DNA of 64,000 nt from Modicisalibacter muralis (GCF_900102945.1 NZ_FNGI01000001.1:186001-250000); one strand, 5' to 3'; positions 45,908 to 55,530 are shown, numbered from the stretch's first letter. The notes: generated by a model from the sequence alone, not told the origin. Numbers and translations are program-made.

Positions 45908-48900
45908 ATGCAGGCGTTCGAACGCGCTGTGAAAGTAGGACTTTTGTGTTGGCTGTTGCTGTTATCGGCCAATGGCTGGGCTCAGCAATCGCCATCCCAG
46001 GCGTCGCTGCCAACGCGCGAGGCAGTCGCTCAGCGGCTGGAATCACTGACGGCGCAGGACCAGCCGGGGGCCAGCCAGAGCGAAGAGATCGAAACGCTGC
46101 GCGCCACGCTCGAAACGCTGGATGAAATCGCCGCGCTCGAGGCAAGCCGCGACGAACTGGAACAGCGCCTCAAACGGGCCCCCGAAGAGATACGACGCCT
46201 TGACCGGGCGCTGCGTGAAATCGCCGACAGTACCACCCCGAGTGCCGCGTCGCTGGAAGCGGTCTCGCAGAGCGAACTGGAGACGCGTATTGCCGACACG
46301 CTCGACGAATTGCAAGCGCTGCGGGATCGCCTGGCCGAGACCAATGCGCGTTTGATCGCCGCTCAAACGCTGCCCGAGCGTGCCCAAACGGCGATCACCG
46401 AGGCGCTGTCACGTATCGAGGAACTGCGCCTGACGCTCGACGGCGCCACCACGGACGAGCCCCGCGTTTGGCTGGCGCGCAGCGAGCGCTATCTGGCCGA
46501 GAGTCAGCTGGCGTTCAAGCGCCGTGAGCTGGCCAACAACGCTCGCCTGCAGGAGTTGGCCGAACTGCGCAGCGAGGTACTGGGGCACCGGGTCGATAAC
46601 CTCGAGGATCGTCTGAGTCTATTGCAAGCGGTGCTCGACCAGAAGCGTCGCCAGGCACTCGAGACCACCATCAGCGAGTCGGCTGGTCGCGATCCATTGC
46701 TTGCCAATCACCCGCTGGCATCCCAGGTGCAGGCCGTCAATCGGCAATTGAACCTGGAACTGCTGGATGTCATCGATCGCGACAACCATCTCGAGCGTGA
46801 GGGCGTCAAGGTGCGCGCCCAGCTCGATCGGGTGCGTCAGGTGCAGCGCACGCTCACCGAGCAGATCGAGGCCATTCGCGGTAGCCTGCTGCTGTCGCGC
46901 ATTCTGCGTGAGCAGCGCAATACCTTGCCGCGAGTGAATGCGACTCCCGGATTGCAGGAAAATATCGCCGACATTCGTCTCAAGCAGTTCGATCTGGGGC
47001 GTCAGCGCGAGGCGCTGCGCGATGCACGGCAGCGCGCCGTCGAGCGTATTCAGGAAGCCGGCATCGAGACAACGCCGGCGTTACTCGATTCCCTGACCCG
47101 GCTTTATGAGTTGCGCCGCGAACTTACCGATCAGTTGGAACTGGAATATGGCGAGTTGTTGACCACCGCCATCGACCTGCAACTGAATCAACAGCAATTG
47201 CTGGATATCAGCGAGACGCTACGCGCGACCATCGAGGAGCAACTGTTCTGGGTCGCCAGTCGCAGCCCGCTGGACCTGGCCTGGTTGCGTCAGGTGCCGA
47301 ACCTGGTCGTCACGCAAGCCACCGAGGGGCAGTGGCGCAAACTGCTGGCCGGTCTCTGGCAGTCGCCGCGCCTGGCTGCGTTGTGGTCGCTGCCGTTGTT
47401 TCTATTGGCTGCGGGATTGTTGCTGCGGCGTTGGCGAATCAAGGCCCACCTAAAGAAGCTGCACGAGCAGATCGGTCGTCTCAAGCACGATACCCAGATG
47501 CACACGCCGCGGGCGGTTTGTCTCAATGCCATGCTGGCCGCGCCGGGGCCGCTGACCATGGCCGGGATTGGCGTGGCGCTGACACTGATAGGCGAGGCCT
47601 TCGGCATGAGATTGGGAGCGGCGTTGCTGCAACTGTCGCTGGCCTGGGGCGTGGTAGCGTTGGCCCGGCGCCTGTTGGTGGCCGATGGCGTGGCAATACG
47701 CCATTTCCACTGGCCGGCGGCCTATGCCGCGCGGTTGCGGTACCTGCTGCGCCTACTGGGTCTGGCGCTGATCCCGGTGCTGCTGATCAGCGGCCTGGCG
47801 CGTGGCGATGGACCGTCATTGGCCGCGAGCCCGCTGGCGCTGGCGTTACTGTTGGCGGGTCTGGTGGCCATGAGCGTGCTGACGGCGCGTTTGATCCTGG
47901 CTCACGTGCCGCACTTCGGCGTCAAGCTGTTTCGCCTGTTGCTGGGGCTGGCGCTATCGGCGGTGACGCTGGTGCTCGGCGGGCTGATCGTACTCGGCTA
48001 CGAATACACGGCGCTACGCCTGATCGGGCGTTTCGTCGCCAGCCTGTATATCTTCGGCCTGTGGATTCTCATCGAGGCGGCGGTGGTTCGCGGGCTCGCC
48101 GTGGCGGCGCGTCGCCTGGCCTATCGGCGCGCGGTCGCGCGGCGGCGTGCCCAGGTGCAGGAGGGCGCAGAAGGCGGGCTGGAAGTCGTCGAGGAACCGC
48201 CGTTGGATCTCGAGCAGGTCAATCAGCAATCGCTGCGGCTGTCCAAACTGATCCTGTTTCTCGGCTTCACCCTGGTGCTGTATCTGGTCTGGGCGGATTT
48301 GCTGGCGGTGCTGTCGTATCTCGACAATGTCGAAGTGTGGTCGACCGTGAGCGGCTCGGGCGAGAGTCTGAGCGAAACGCCGATCAGCGTGGCCAATCTG
48401 CTCGTCGCGGTGGTCATCGTGGTGCTGACCTTCGTCATGGCGCGCAACCTGCCGGGGCTGCTCGAGGTGATGGTGCTTTCCCGCTTGTCGTTGAAGCAGG
48501 GCAGCGCCTATGCGATTTCCTCGCTGTTGTCCTACGCCATCGTCGGTACCGGCATCGTCGTGGCGCTGAGTACGCTCGGCGTGGCCTGGAGCAAGTTGCA
48601 GTGGCTGGTGGCGGCGCTTGGCGTGGGGCTGGGTTTCGGTCTGCAGGAGATTTTCGCCAACTTCATCTCGGGGCTGATCATCCTCTTCGAGCGGCCGATG
48701 CGCATCGGCGACACCATTACCCTGGGCAATCTGCACGGCACGGTCAGCCGCATACGTATCCGCGCGACCACGGTCACCGATTTCGACCGCAAGGAAATCA
48801 TCATTCCCAACAAGACGTTCGTCACCGATCAGCTGATCAACTGGTCGCTATCGGACAACATCACCCGCGTGGTGCTCAATTACGGCGTGGCCCATGGCTC

Positions 48901-49216
48901 GGACCTGGATAGCGTGCACCGGCTGCTGCTCGAGGCGGCCAGCGCCAACAAGCGTGTGCTCAAGGACCCCGAGCCGCAGGTGTTCTGCACCAGTTACGGC
49001 GCCACGGCGTTCAATTTCGAGCTGCGTATCTTCGTCAATGACCTGCTCGACCGGCTATATGCCGCCGACGAGATCAACCGGCGCCTCGATGTGCTGTTTC
49101 GCGAGCACGGCGTGCGCGTCGCCTTCAACCAGATGGACGTGTGGCTGCACGATAGCGAGGGGCGCGAGACGAAGGTCGTCTCGCAGCCTGAGGACAAGCC
49201 GCTGGGAGAGCACTGA
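45908..49216 (+). CDS. mscK: MscK/KefA-type mechanosensitive channel
   Basis: 1102-aa protein (E. coli MscK 1120). It has a signal peptide (MQAFERAVKVGLLCWLLLLS), a large periplasmic helical domain with coiled coils (about 40-460), eight or more membrane helices and a C-terminal MscS module. The pore helix contains LVAALGVGLGFGLQEIFANFISGLIILFE-type sequence (Gly/Ala-rich), followed by the beta domain RIRATTVTDFDRKEIIIPNK. It would release solutes on hypo-osmotic shock, fitting a halophile. GAGGGGAT precedes the ATG; the open frame upstream to 45728 is not coding. Confidence 0.93.
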   Translation: MQAFERAVKVGLLCWLLLLSANGWAQQSPSQASLPTREAVAQRLESLTAQDQPGASQSEEIETLRATLETLDEIAALEASRDELEQRLKRAPEEIRRLDRALREIADSTTPSAASLEAVSQSELETRIADTLDELQALRDRLAETNARLIAAQTLPERAQTAITEALSRIEELRLTLDGATTDEPRVWLARSERYLAESQLAFKRRELANNARLQELAELRSEVLGHRVDNLEDRLSLLQAVLDQKRRQALETTISESAGRDPLLANHPLASQVQAVNRQLNLELLDVIDRDNHLEREGVKVRAQLDRVRQVQRTLTEQIEAIRGSLLLSRILREQRNTLPRVNATPGLQENIADIRLKQFDLGRQREALRDARQRAVERIQEAGIETTPALLDSLTRLYELRRELTDQLELEYGELLTTAIDLQLNQQQLLDISETLRATIEEQLFWVASRSPLDLAWLRQVPNLVVTQATEGQWRKLLAGLWQSPRLAALWSLPLFLLAAGLLLRRWRIKAHLKKLHEQIGRLKHDTQMHTPRAVCLNAMLAAPGPLTMAGIGVALTLIGEAFGMRLGAALLQLSLAWGVVALARRLLVADGVAIRHFHWPAAYAARLRYLLRLLGLALIPVLLISGLARGDGPSLAASPLALALLLAGLVAMSVLTARLILAHVPHFGVKLFRLLLGLALSAVTLVLGGLIVLGYEYTALRLIGRFVASLYIFGLWILIEAAVVRGLAVAARRLAYRRAVARRRAQVQEGAEGGLEVVEEPPLDLEQVNQQSLRLSKLILFLGFTLVLYLVWADLLAVLSYLDNVEVWSTVSGSGESLSETPISVANLLVAVVIVVLTFVMARNLPGLLEVMVLSRLSLKQGSAYAISSLLSYAIVGTGIVVALSTLGVAWSKLQWLVAALGVGLGFGLQEIFANFISGLIILFERPMRIGDTITLGNLHGTVSRIRIRATTVTDFDRKEIIIPNKTFVTDQLINWSLSDNITRVVLNYGVAHGSDLDSVHRLLLEAASANKRVLKDPEPQVFCTSYGATAFNFELRIFVNDLLDRLYAADEINRRLDVLFREHGVRVAFNQMDVWLHDSEGRETKVVSQPEDKPLGEH

Positions 49217-49234
49217 CGTGGCGAACACTGAGGC

Positions 49235-50002
49235 TCAGCAGCGCCTGGCATGCAGCAGAAATTCGCGATTGCCGTCGCCGCCGAGGATCGGGCTGTCGCG
49301 CCATGCCAGCACCCTGAAGCCATGTTCGGCGCAGCAGGCACGGATGCGCGCCTCGACCTCGGCGTAACGTGCCGGGTCGCTGACGATACCGCGCTGATCG
49401 ACGTTGTTGGGCCCGACCTCGAACTGCGGTTTGACCAATGACAACAGTTCGGCATCGCGCGCAAGCACGCGGCCCAGTTCGGGCAGGATCAGCGTCTGCG
49501 AGATGAACGATACATCCATGACCGCGACCGACACGCACTCGGGCGCGTGGCGCGCGATGGCCGTGGCCAGGCGCGGGTCGTCGGCCATGGCGCGGGCGTT
49601 GAGACCCTCGATGCAGGTGACGCGCGAGTCGTCGCGCAAGCCGGCATCGAGCTGGTCGTGGCCGACCTCGACGCCGATCACATGCGCGGCGCCGAAACGC
49701 AGCGCGCAATCGGTGAAGCCACCGGTGGACTGACCGATATCGAGCACCAGCCTGCCATCCAGGCACAATCCGACGGACTCGATCAGCGCCTCGAGTTTGA
49801 GCCCGGCGCGCGAGACGTAGCGCTCTTCGGCGTCGTCGGCAACCATCAGGCGACTGTCGTCGGGAAGTTTCTCGCCGGGTTTGGTCAGCGTTCGTGGCGG
49901 TGCAGCATCGAGCGTGACCCGGCCATTGCGGATCAACCGCTGGGCACGGGTGCGCGAGCGTGCCAGGCCTTGGGCGACCAGCAGTTGGTCGAGTCGCATC
50001 AT
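49235..50002 (-). CDS. tlyA: TlyA-family rRNA (cytidine-2'-O)-methyltransferase
   Basis: 255-aa protein with an N-terminal S4 RNA-binding domain (MMRLDQLLVAQGLARSRTRAQRLI to TKPGEKL, about 1-60) and a FtsJ-like SAM domain with LVLDIGQSTGGFTDCALRFGA and VAVMDVSFISQTLILPEL, plus LVKPQFEVG. In mycobacteria TlyA methylates 16S and 23S rRNA. Its ATG overlaps the stop of the binding-protein gene (ATGA), so it is the last of five coupled genes. Its link to tricarboxylate transport is not obvious. Confidence 0.9.
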   Translation of the reverse strand: MMRLDQLLVAQGLARSRTRAQRLIRNGRVTLDAAPPRTLTKPGEKLPDDSRLMVADDAEERYVSRAGLKLEALIESVGLCLDGRLVLDIGQSTGGFTDCALRFGAAHVIGVEVGHDQLDAGLRDDSRVTCIEGLNARAMADDPRLATAIARHAPECVSVAVMDVSFISQTLILPELGRVLARDAELLSLVKPQFEVGPNNVDQRGIVSDPARYAEVEARIRACCAEHGFRVLAWRDSPILGGDGNREFLLHARRC

Positions 50003-51189
50003 GGCGTTTTCCGCAGTGATGGATGGGTGTTCTGGGTCGCGGCCCCGCGCCGGAACTCGCGCATCCAACGCGATAGCAGCGCCTGGCGTTTCAGGTCGTC
50101 GAGCGTGGCCAGCAGACCGGGGCTCAGGGGAATCGGGCGTAGCGCCCCACCCAGGCGCGCGCGCAGGGCGCTGGCGCTGCCGTCGCCCTTCAGTGCCGGA
50201 TGCACGGCGCCGAGTGGCGTTTGCTCGCTGATCACCCGCTGCCCCGCCTCGCTCAGCAGGTAATCGAGAAACAGCTTTGCCGCGCGCGGATTATTGGCCG
50301 AACGCGCGATGAAGGCCAGCCGCTGCATCACCAGCGCATAGTCGTCGGGTACCGCGATGGTAAGCTCGGGGTGATCGCGCACGAAACCGCGCGCGTAGCT
50401 GCCCAGCAGGTTGTAACCGATCGAATAGCGGCCTTCGGCCAGGCCGACGAGCATCTCGCGGGTGGTGCCGACGAGTTCGGCATCGACGCTACCGAGTGCC
50501 GCGACCAGTTCCCAGTAGCGCGGCGAGAGCCGCGCTTCCTCGATCGCGTAGGTATAGCCGACGCCGCTGCTGGCCGGGTCGTAGGTGACCACGCGGCCGC
50601 GTAGCGCCTCGCTCTCGCGTTCGAGCAGTGCGAGCAGGTCGGCGTGACTTTCCACGGCGCCGAAGCGCTCGGCCAGTTCACGGCGATAGACGATCACGAT
50701 GGGCTCAAAAGTGATGCCGAATAGCTCCTGACGCCAGCGCGCCCAGTCGGGCCAGTTGCGTGCCGACTCGCTATACAGGGGTTGGGCGTAACCGTCGTTG
50801 GCCAGGCGGTATTGCCAGGGCATCGCCGAGGACATCACCACATCGGCAGTAGCCTCGTTAGCATCGACCTCGCCGGCGTTGGACATGAACGTCCGATAGA
50901 TTTCCAGGGTGGTGAAGTTGCGATAGGTCAGCTCGATATGCGGATAGCGGCGGTGGAAGTCATCCAGCAAGGGCTCGATCAGCGGCACATCCAGCGCGCC
51001 ATGCACGACGAGCCGCGAGGCGGCGGTGTCGCTGGCGGGCGATGACGCATAGTGCAACTGAGCATCCGGGGAGTTCTGCGCCACGACCGGAGTACTGGTT
51101 AGCCACACTGCAGCCAGCCAGATCAGGACCAGCCACGACCGGCGTCCTGCACGCTGCCGTGGCCGACCAATGAGTCGTCGAATAGTCAT
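49999..51189 (-). CDS. Orphan periplasmic solute-binding protein linked to TctE
   Basis: 396-aa family-1 (Fe3+/phosphonate-like) binding protein. The signal peptide has an Arg-rich start and hydrophobic core (WLVLIWLAAVWLTSTPVVAQ, about 19-38). VVMSSAMPWQYRLANDGYAQPL and the hinge segment EPIVIVYRREL are typical of the group, as is FLDYLLSEAGQRVISEQ. No ABC permease or ATPase lies nearby. It overlaps tctE by four bases (ATGA), which suggests it senses a ligand for the kinase, as PgtC is thought to do with PgtB. That role is inferred. Confidence 0.82.
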   Translation of the reverse strand: MTIRRLIGRPRQRAGRRSWLVLIWLAAVWLTSTPVVAQNSPDAQLHYASSPASDTAASRLVVHGALDVPLIEPLLDDFHRRYPHIELTYRNFTTLEIYRTFMSNAGEVDANEATADVVMSSAMPWQYRLANDGYAQPLYSESARNWPDWARWRQELFGITFEPIVIVYRRELAERFGAVESHADLLALLERESEALRGRVVTYDPASSGVGYTYAIEEARLSPRYWELVAALGSVDAELVGTTREMLVGLAEGRYSIGYNLLGSYARGFVRDHPELTIAVPDDYALVMQRLAFIARSANNPRAAKLFLDYLLSEAGQRVISEQTPLGAVHPALKGDGSASALRARLGGALRPIPLSPGLLATLDDLKRQALLSRWMREFRRGAATQNTHPSLRKTP

Positions 51190-52568
51190 GAGCGATCCCG
51201 GGAAAACGTCAGGGCGACGCGCAGGCCACTGCCCTGATGGGCATCATGCAGGCTCAGGCGTGCGCGATGGGTGCGGGCGATGCCGTCGACGATGGCCAGG
51301 CCCAGGCCGGAGCCCGCGCCATCCTGATGGATGCGATGGAAGGGGCGTAGCACGACCAGGCGCTGGTCGGCGGCGATACCGGGGCCGTCGTCCTCGACTT
51401 CGAGGGTGGCCGGTGCGTCGAGTACCCGCACGGTGATGCGCGTGGCGCCATAACGCCGCGCATTGTCGATCAGGTTGCCGAGCGCTTCTTCCAGTTGCCA
51501 GTCGATACCCGCGACCGACACCGGCGCCTGCGGTGTCTCGACACCCAGGTCGATACCGGCTCGGTGACAGGTCCCGAGCGCGTTGCGGGTCGCCGCACGG
51601 GCAATTTCGCTCAGGTCCAGGGGGCGAAGTTCGGCGGTCGCCTCGGGGTTGTTCAGGCGAGTCAGCGATAACAATTGCGTGGCCAGGCGCGCGGCGCTGG
51701 TACTGGTCGCTCCCATCGCCTGAAGCGCAGCGTGCCAGATGTCGGGGTCGTCCTGGCGCAATGCCAGTTCGGCGCGTGCCGAGAGCCCGGCCAGCGGTGT
51801 GCGCAATTGATGTGAGGCGTCGCCGATGAAGCGCTCCTGATTGGCACGCACGCGGCGCATGCGGGCGAGCAGTTCGTTGAGGCTTTCGCGCAGTTCGGCG
51901 AGCTCGCGAGGCAGCGGCAGTTCCAGTGGGGTCAAGGTGCGCGGGTCGCGCTCGCGAATCGCGCGGCGCAGACGGGTCAGCGGCGCAAGCGCGGAGCGAA
52001 TCGCCAGCATTACCACGCCGACCGCCAGCAGGGCCATTAGCGCGAGACGCGCCAGGCTGCCCTGAAACAGCGACAGCGTCAGCCGCTCGCGGCCCTCGCG
52101 GGTATGCGCCACGCGCACCTCGAAGCGCTCGCGCTGGCTCCAGTCGTCGATCTGTGCTGCGCGAATGCCGAGTCTCAGTGGCAGGCCATGCCAGGTAATA
52201 TCCGCATAATGCAGCGGCTTGCCGCTGCTTCTCTCGGGCCCCGACGGTAGCCGGGCACTGCCGGTGATGTAGTCGCCACTGGCATTGTAGATGGCGTAGA
52301 ACACGCGCTCTTCGGCATCGGTGGTGAGCATTTCCAGCGCCGCCGGGGGCAGGTCGAGCCACAGGCGATCGCCTTGCCATTTGACCTGCTCGGCAATCGC
52401 CAGCGACGACGCTTCGAGCAAGCGGTCGAAGGCGCGATCCGAGGCCTCGCGGGCGCCGATATAGGCCTGCGCGAGCATTAGCGCTCCCAGCCCCAGCAGC
52501 GGCAGCAGCAGCCAGGCCAGCAGGCGCCGATAGAGACTTGCCGGAGCGCTGGTCCGGGCCGCCGTCAC
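51186..52568 (-). CDS. tctE: TctE-type sensor histidine kinase
   Basis: 460-aa membrane kinase. Two membrane segments (about 16-37 and 174-194) flank a periplasmic 2CSK_N-type sensor domain. HAMP-like linker, H-box FIGDASHQLRTPLAG with His253, N-box EEALGNLIDNARRYG, G1 EVEDDGPGI and G2 GSGLGLAIV follow. The start is GTG at 52568, overlapping the tctD stop (GTGA). In Salmonella TctE with TctD controls tricarboxylate uptake; the divergent tctCBA genes here fit that. Confidence 0.92.
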   Translation of the reverse strand: MTAARTSAPASLYRRLLAWLLLPLLGLGALMLAQAYIGAREASDRAFDRLLEASSLAIAEQVKWQGDRLWLDLPPAALEMLTTDAEERVFYAIYNASGDYITGSARLPSGPERSSGKPLHYADITWHGLPLRLGIRAAQIDDWSQRERFEVRVAHTREGRERLTLSLFQGSLARLALMALLAVGVVMLAIRSALAPLTRLRRAIRERDPRTLTPLELPLPRELAELRESLNELLARMRRVRANQERFIGDASHQLRTPLAGLSARAELALRQDDPDIWHAALQAMGATSTSAARLATQLLSLTRLNNPEATAELRPLDLSEIARAATRNALGTCHRAGIDLGVETPQAPVSVAGIDWQLEEALGNLIDNARRYGATRITVRVLDAPATLEVEDDGPGIAADQRLVVLRPFHRIHQDGAGSGLGLAIVDGIARTHRARLSLHDAHQGSGLRVALTFSRDRS

Positions 52569-53227
52569 AGTGCCTCCAGCAGATAACCCAGGCCGCGCAC
52601 CGTGCGCAGTTCCACCTCGCTGGTGGCGAGCCGCCGACGCAGGCGATGGACGTAGACTTCGATGGCATTGTCGCCCATCGCTTCGCCGGCGAAGGCCTGT
52701 TCGGCGAGGCGGGCCTTGTCGACCGGTTCGCCAGCGTGGCGCATCAGGCAGGCCAGCAGGCGTTGCTCACGCGGCGGCAGGTTGAGGGAGTCGCCGGCGA
52801 GGGTAAAGCGCTGGGCCAGGCTATCGAAACTCAAGCTACCGACCCGCAGCGTCGTATCGCGCGACTGGCGGCGTAGCAGGGCGCGTACGCGGGCTTCGAG
52901 TTCGTCGAGCGCAAAGGGTTTGGCCAGGTAGTCGTCGGCTCCCAGGTCGAGACCGCGCACTCGGTCCTCGATGGCGCCGCGCGCGGTCAGGATCAGCACC
53001 GGTGTGTGGCGGTCATGGCGGCGCAGCGCGGCGAGCACGTCCAGCCCGTTACACCCCGGCAGGTTGAGGTCGAGCAGGATCAGGTCATGGCCGTGGCCCG
53101 GCGCTTCAAGACGTTGCAGCGCCAGCTTGCCGTCGTCGAGCGCCATGACCTGATAGCCATCGAGCCGCAGGGTATCGGCGAGCGTTTCGGCGAGCAGGCG
53201 ATCGTCTTCGACCAGTAATAATTTCAT
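52565..53227 (-). CDS. tctD: TctD-type OmpR-family response regulator
   Basis: 220-aa regulator. The receiver has acidic pair E7-D8-D9, phosphoacceptor Asp53 in LILLDLNLPG and Lys103 in LAKPF. The winged helix (about 125-218) ends EVYVHRLRRRL...VRGLGYLLE. The ATG overlaps the iclR stop by four bases, so the frame upstream to 53506 is not used. It probably activates or represses tctCBA from the intergenic region at 53842-54091. Confidence 0.92.
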   Translation of the reverse strand: MKLLLVEDDRLLAETLADTLRLDGYQVMALDDGKLALQRLEAPGHGHDLILLDLNLPGCNGLDVLAALRRHDRHTPVLILTARGAIEDRVRGLDLGADDYLAKPFALDELEARVRALLRRQSRDTTLRVGSLSFDSLAQRFTLAGDSLNLPPREQRLLACLMRHAGEPVDKARLAEQAFAGEAMGDNAIEVYVHRLRRRLATSEVELRTVRGLGYLLEAL

Positions 53228-53841
53228 GCCGGTTCCTCCGCGATATTGCCGCGTTCGCCGGCCGGGCGTTGTGTCAGCTCGCTCAGCGCGACTTCCAGAT
53301 GCGCTTCGGCAACGTGCCGCGCAAGACGCCCGCCGGGCCCCGACAACGACAGCCAAAGATTGCCCGGTGAGATCGTCAGATGGCGGCATACCATGATGCC
53401 GCCGGTGAACTCCATGGCGGGGTCGGTAGACGCTGCCACGTGCCATTCCAGGCCGGGGCGCAGGTCGTGTCGCAGTGTCGTATCGGGCAGGGCGACCAGG
53501 CGGCATTCGGCGCTGCCTGCGTCGGCTTCGATCAGCGCCGCGGTTTCTCCACTGGCGGCAGCCAGCGCGTCCAGCACCGGCTGCAGCCAGGCTTCCAGTT
53601 GGCGGCTGGGCAGGTGCCGACGCGCCAGGCGTAGCGGTGCACGGCCCATTCGGTAACGCCCATCGCTGCCGCGTTGTACATAATCGAAACGCTCCAACGA
53701 GCCCAGCAGGCGTAGCAGGGTGCTTTTATAGTACCCGGTGGCCGAGGCCAGCTCGGCGAGGGTGAATTGCTCCTGGGAGCAATCGAAGGCGCTGAGTATC
53801 GTCAACGCCCGCTCCACGGCTTCGACGCGGTCCTGTGCCAT
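53224..53841 (-). CDS. IclR-family transcriptional regulator, short
   Basis: 205-aa IclR protein, about 45-60 residues shorter than usual. The winged helix is clear (EAVERALTILSAFDCSQEQFTLAELASATGYYKSTLLRLLGSLERFDYVQR, residues 6-58). The effector domain is partly retained (ALIEADAGSAECRLVALPDTTLRHDLRPG) but lacks the second half of a normal GAF-like domain. First gene of the five-gene operon; its stop overlaps tctD. A combination of IclR and a two-component system for one transport locus is unusual. Confidence 0.87.
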   Translation of the reverse strand: MAQDRVEAVERALTILSAFDCSQEQFTLAELASATGYYKSTLLRLLGSLERFDYVQRGSDGRYRMGRAPLRLARRHLPSRQLEAWLQPVLDALAAASGETAALIEADAGSAECRLVALPDTTLRHDLRPGLEWHVAASTDPAMEFTGGIMVCRHLTISPGNLWLSLSGPGGRLARHVAEAHLEVALSELTQRPAGERGNIAEEPA

Positions 53842-53944
53842 CCTGGTCCATGCCTCTTCGTGTGGTCATCGATGATGGGACGTCCTTGCCTGACCGACGT
53901 AAACAGCACCTATACGACTTTGGTTGTAACTGGCGGCCCAAGCG

Positions 53945-54014
53945 TTGACGTCGATGAGTAAGTTGCCTAGCTTTCTATTCTGAGGAACGAAGTTCTGCCT
54001 TACAGAATTGTAAG
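53945..54014 (+). promoter_or_regulatory. Candidate tctC promoter and inverted-repeat operators
   Basis: TTGACG (53945-53950), a 17-bp spacer and TAGCTT (53968-53973) could be a sigma-70 promoter for tctC. Just downstream are GAAC-GAA-GTTC (53985-53995) and CTTACA-GAAT-TGTAAG (53999-54014), both perfect inverted repeats. They are good candidates for TctD or IclR binding. The evidence is pattern only. Confidence 0.45.
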
Positions 54015-54091
54015 GTGATTGCCAACTTCCCGCAAGACCCACGTCTCGATCGCTTCACACACTGTCTTTCATGCAAAAGGGGACAACAACA

Positions 54092-55078
54092 ATGTCGCTA
54101 AAAACGCCACTCAAGTTTCTCGCCGCGGCTACGCTGACGCTGAGCGCCAGCATGGCCATGGCCTTCGAGCCCACCGGCAAGGTGGAATGTATCGCGCCCT
54201 CCGACCCGGGCGGCGGCTGGGACTTCACCTGCCGTAGTGTGGGCAATGTGCTGGAAACCCTGGGAATGGTCCCGGGCAGCGTGCAGACCATCAACATGGC
54301 GGGCGCCGGTGGCGGCGTGGCTTACGCACATACCGTTAGCAAGCGCTCCGGCGACGAACAGTTGCTGGTTGCAGCCTCGACGGCGACCACCACGCGCCTA
54401 GCGCAGGGCCAGTTCCCCGGCATGACCGCCGAACAGGTCACCTGGATCGGCGCGGTGGGCGCGGATTATGGCGTTATCGCCGTAAATGCCGACTCCGAGT
54501 ACAAAAACCTGCAAGACCTGATGAATGCGCTCAAGGAAGATCCGCAGTCGGTGAAGTTCGCCGGCGGTAGCGCCAACGGTGGCTGGGATCATCTCAAGGT
54601 GTTGATCACCGCGAACGCCGCCGGTGTCGATGACCTGCCCAAGATCGGCTACCTCTCCTATAACAACGGCGGTGAGGCGATGACCCAAGTGGTCGGTGGT
54701 CATGTCGATGCGTTCACGGGGGATATTTCCGAGGCTCAGGGTTTCATGGAGTCCGGCGACCTGCGCGTGTTGGCTGTGCTGTCCGAAGAGCGTCTGCCGG
54801 GCAAGTTCTCCGACATTCCTACCGCGCGTGAGCAGGGCATCGATTCTGTCGGCCCCAACTGGCGCGGCTTTTACATGCCGGGCGATATGTCCGATGAGGC
54901 CAAGCAGTACTGGGTCAACGCCATCGATGAGCTCTACGCCAGCGAGGAGTGGAAGAGCGTCATGAAGAAGAATGGTCTGATGCCGTTCCATCCAGGGGCC
55001 GACAAGTTCGAGACTTTCGTCAAATCGCAGATTCGCTCCATTGAAGATCTGTCCAAAGACATCGGGTTGATCAAGTAA
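54092..55078 (+). CDS. tctC: Tripartite tricarboxylate transporter substrate-binding protein TctC
   Basis: 328-aa periplasmic receptor. The signal peptide (MSLKTPLKFLAAATLTLSAS) has cleavage near MAMA. APSDPGGGWDFTCRSVGNVL is the ligand-binding loop region of TctC/Bug proteins, followed by FAGGSANGGWDHLKV and the D-A-F-T-G-D-I-S-E segment. AAGGGGACAACAACA leads to the ATG at 54092; an upstream in-frame ATG (54071) overlaps the ribosome site. First gene of tctCBA; its TAA shares a base with the tctB ATG. Confidence 0.95.
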   Translation: MSLKTPLKFLAAATLTLSASMAMAFEPTGKVECIAPSDPGGGWDFTCRSVGNVLETLGMVPGSVQTINMAGAGGGVAYAHTVSKRSGDEQLLVAASTATTTRLAQGQFPGMTAEQVTWIGAVGADYGVIAVNADSEYKNLQDLMNALKEDPQSVKFAGGSANGGWDHLKVLITANAAGVDDLPKIGYLSYNNGGEAMTQVVGGHVDAFTGDISEAQGFMESGDLRVLAVLSEERLPGKFSDIPTAREQGIDSVGPNWRGFYMPGDMSDEAKQYWVNAIDELYASEEWKSVMKKNGLMPFHPGADKFETFVKSQIRSIEDLSKDIGLIK

Positions 55079-55530
55079 TGATCCTCAACGACCGTATCTT
55101 CGGTCTGCTGATGCTCGTCCTGGCCGTCGCGTACGGCTGGGGCGCCCAGCAGTTTCCCGAACCTTTCGGCGGGGTCGAGGCGGTCGGCCCCGAGACTTTT
55201 CCCACCATTCTTTCGGTCGTGCTGGCCTTGTCGAGCCTGTACCTGATCGTCAAGCCGGACCCCGATAACGCATGGCCTATGCGGCGTACGGCGCTGGAGA
55301 TGCTGATCGCCGTGCTGGTGTTGATCGGTTATACGCTATTGCTCGAGCCACTGGGTTTCATCGCCTCCACCACGTTGGCGGTGGGGACGCTGTGCTGGCG
55401 CATGGGCGCCAGGCCGGTGCATGCCTACCCCATCGCCTTGGCCGGTGGCGTCGTGGTGTTCGTGCTGTTCAACTTCGTGCTTGAGCTGGCCTTGCCGCTG
55501 GGGCTGCTGTCATTCCTGGAGGCGCTCTGA
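55078..55530 (+). CDS. tctB: Tripartite tricarboxylate transporter small membrane subunit TctB
   Basis: 150-aa protein with four hydrophobic segments, matching the four-helix TctB layout. AYGWGAQQFPEPFGGVEAVGPETFPTILSV contains the conserved P-x-x-x-P loop. It joins tctC by TAATG and tctA by TGATG, so the three genes are translationally coupled. Confidence 0.9.
   Translation: MILNDRIFGLLMLVLAVAYGWGAQQFPEPFGGVEAVGPETFPTILSVVLALSSLYLIVKPDPDNAWPMRRTALEMLIAVLVLIGYTLLLEPLGFIASTTLAVGTLCWRMGARPVHAYPIALAGGVVVFVLFNFVLELALPLGLLSFLEAL

Noticed and set aside
47332-48912. 526-codon open frame overlapping the MscK-type gene on the same strand
   Set aside because: The overlapping frame encodes the conserved MscS module. 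The shadow is Gly/Ala/Arg-rich and has no family similarity.
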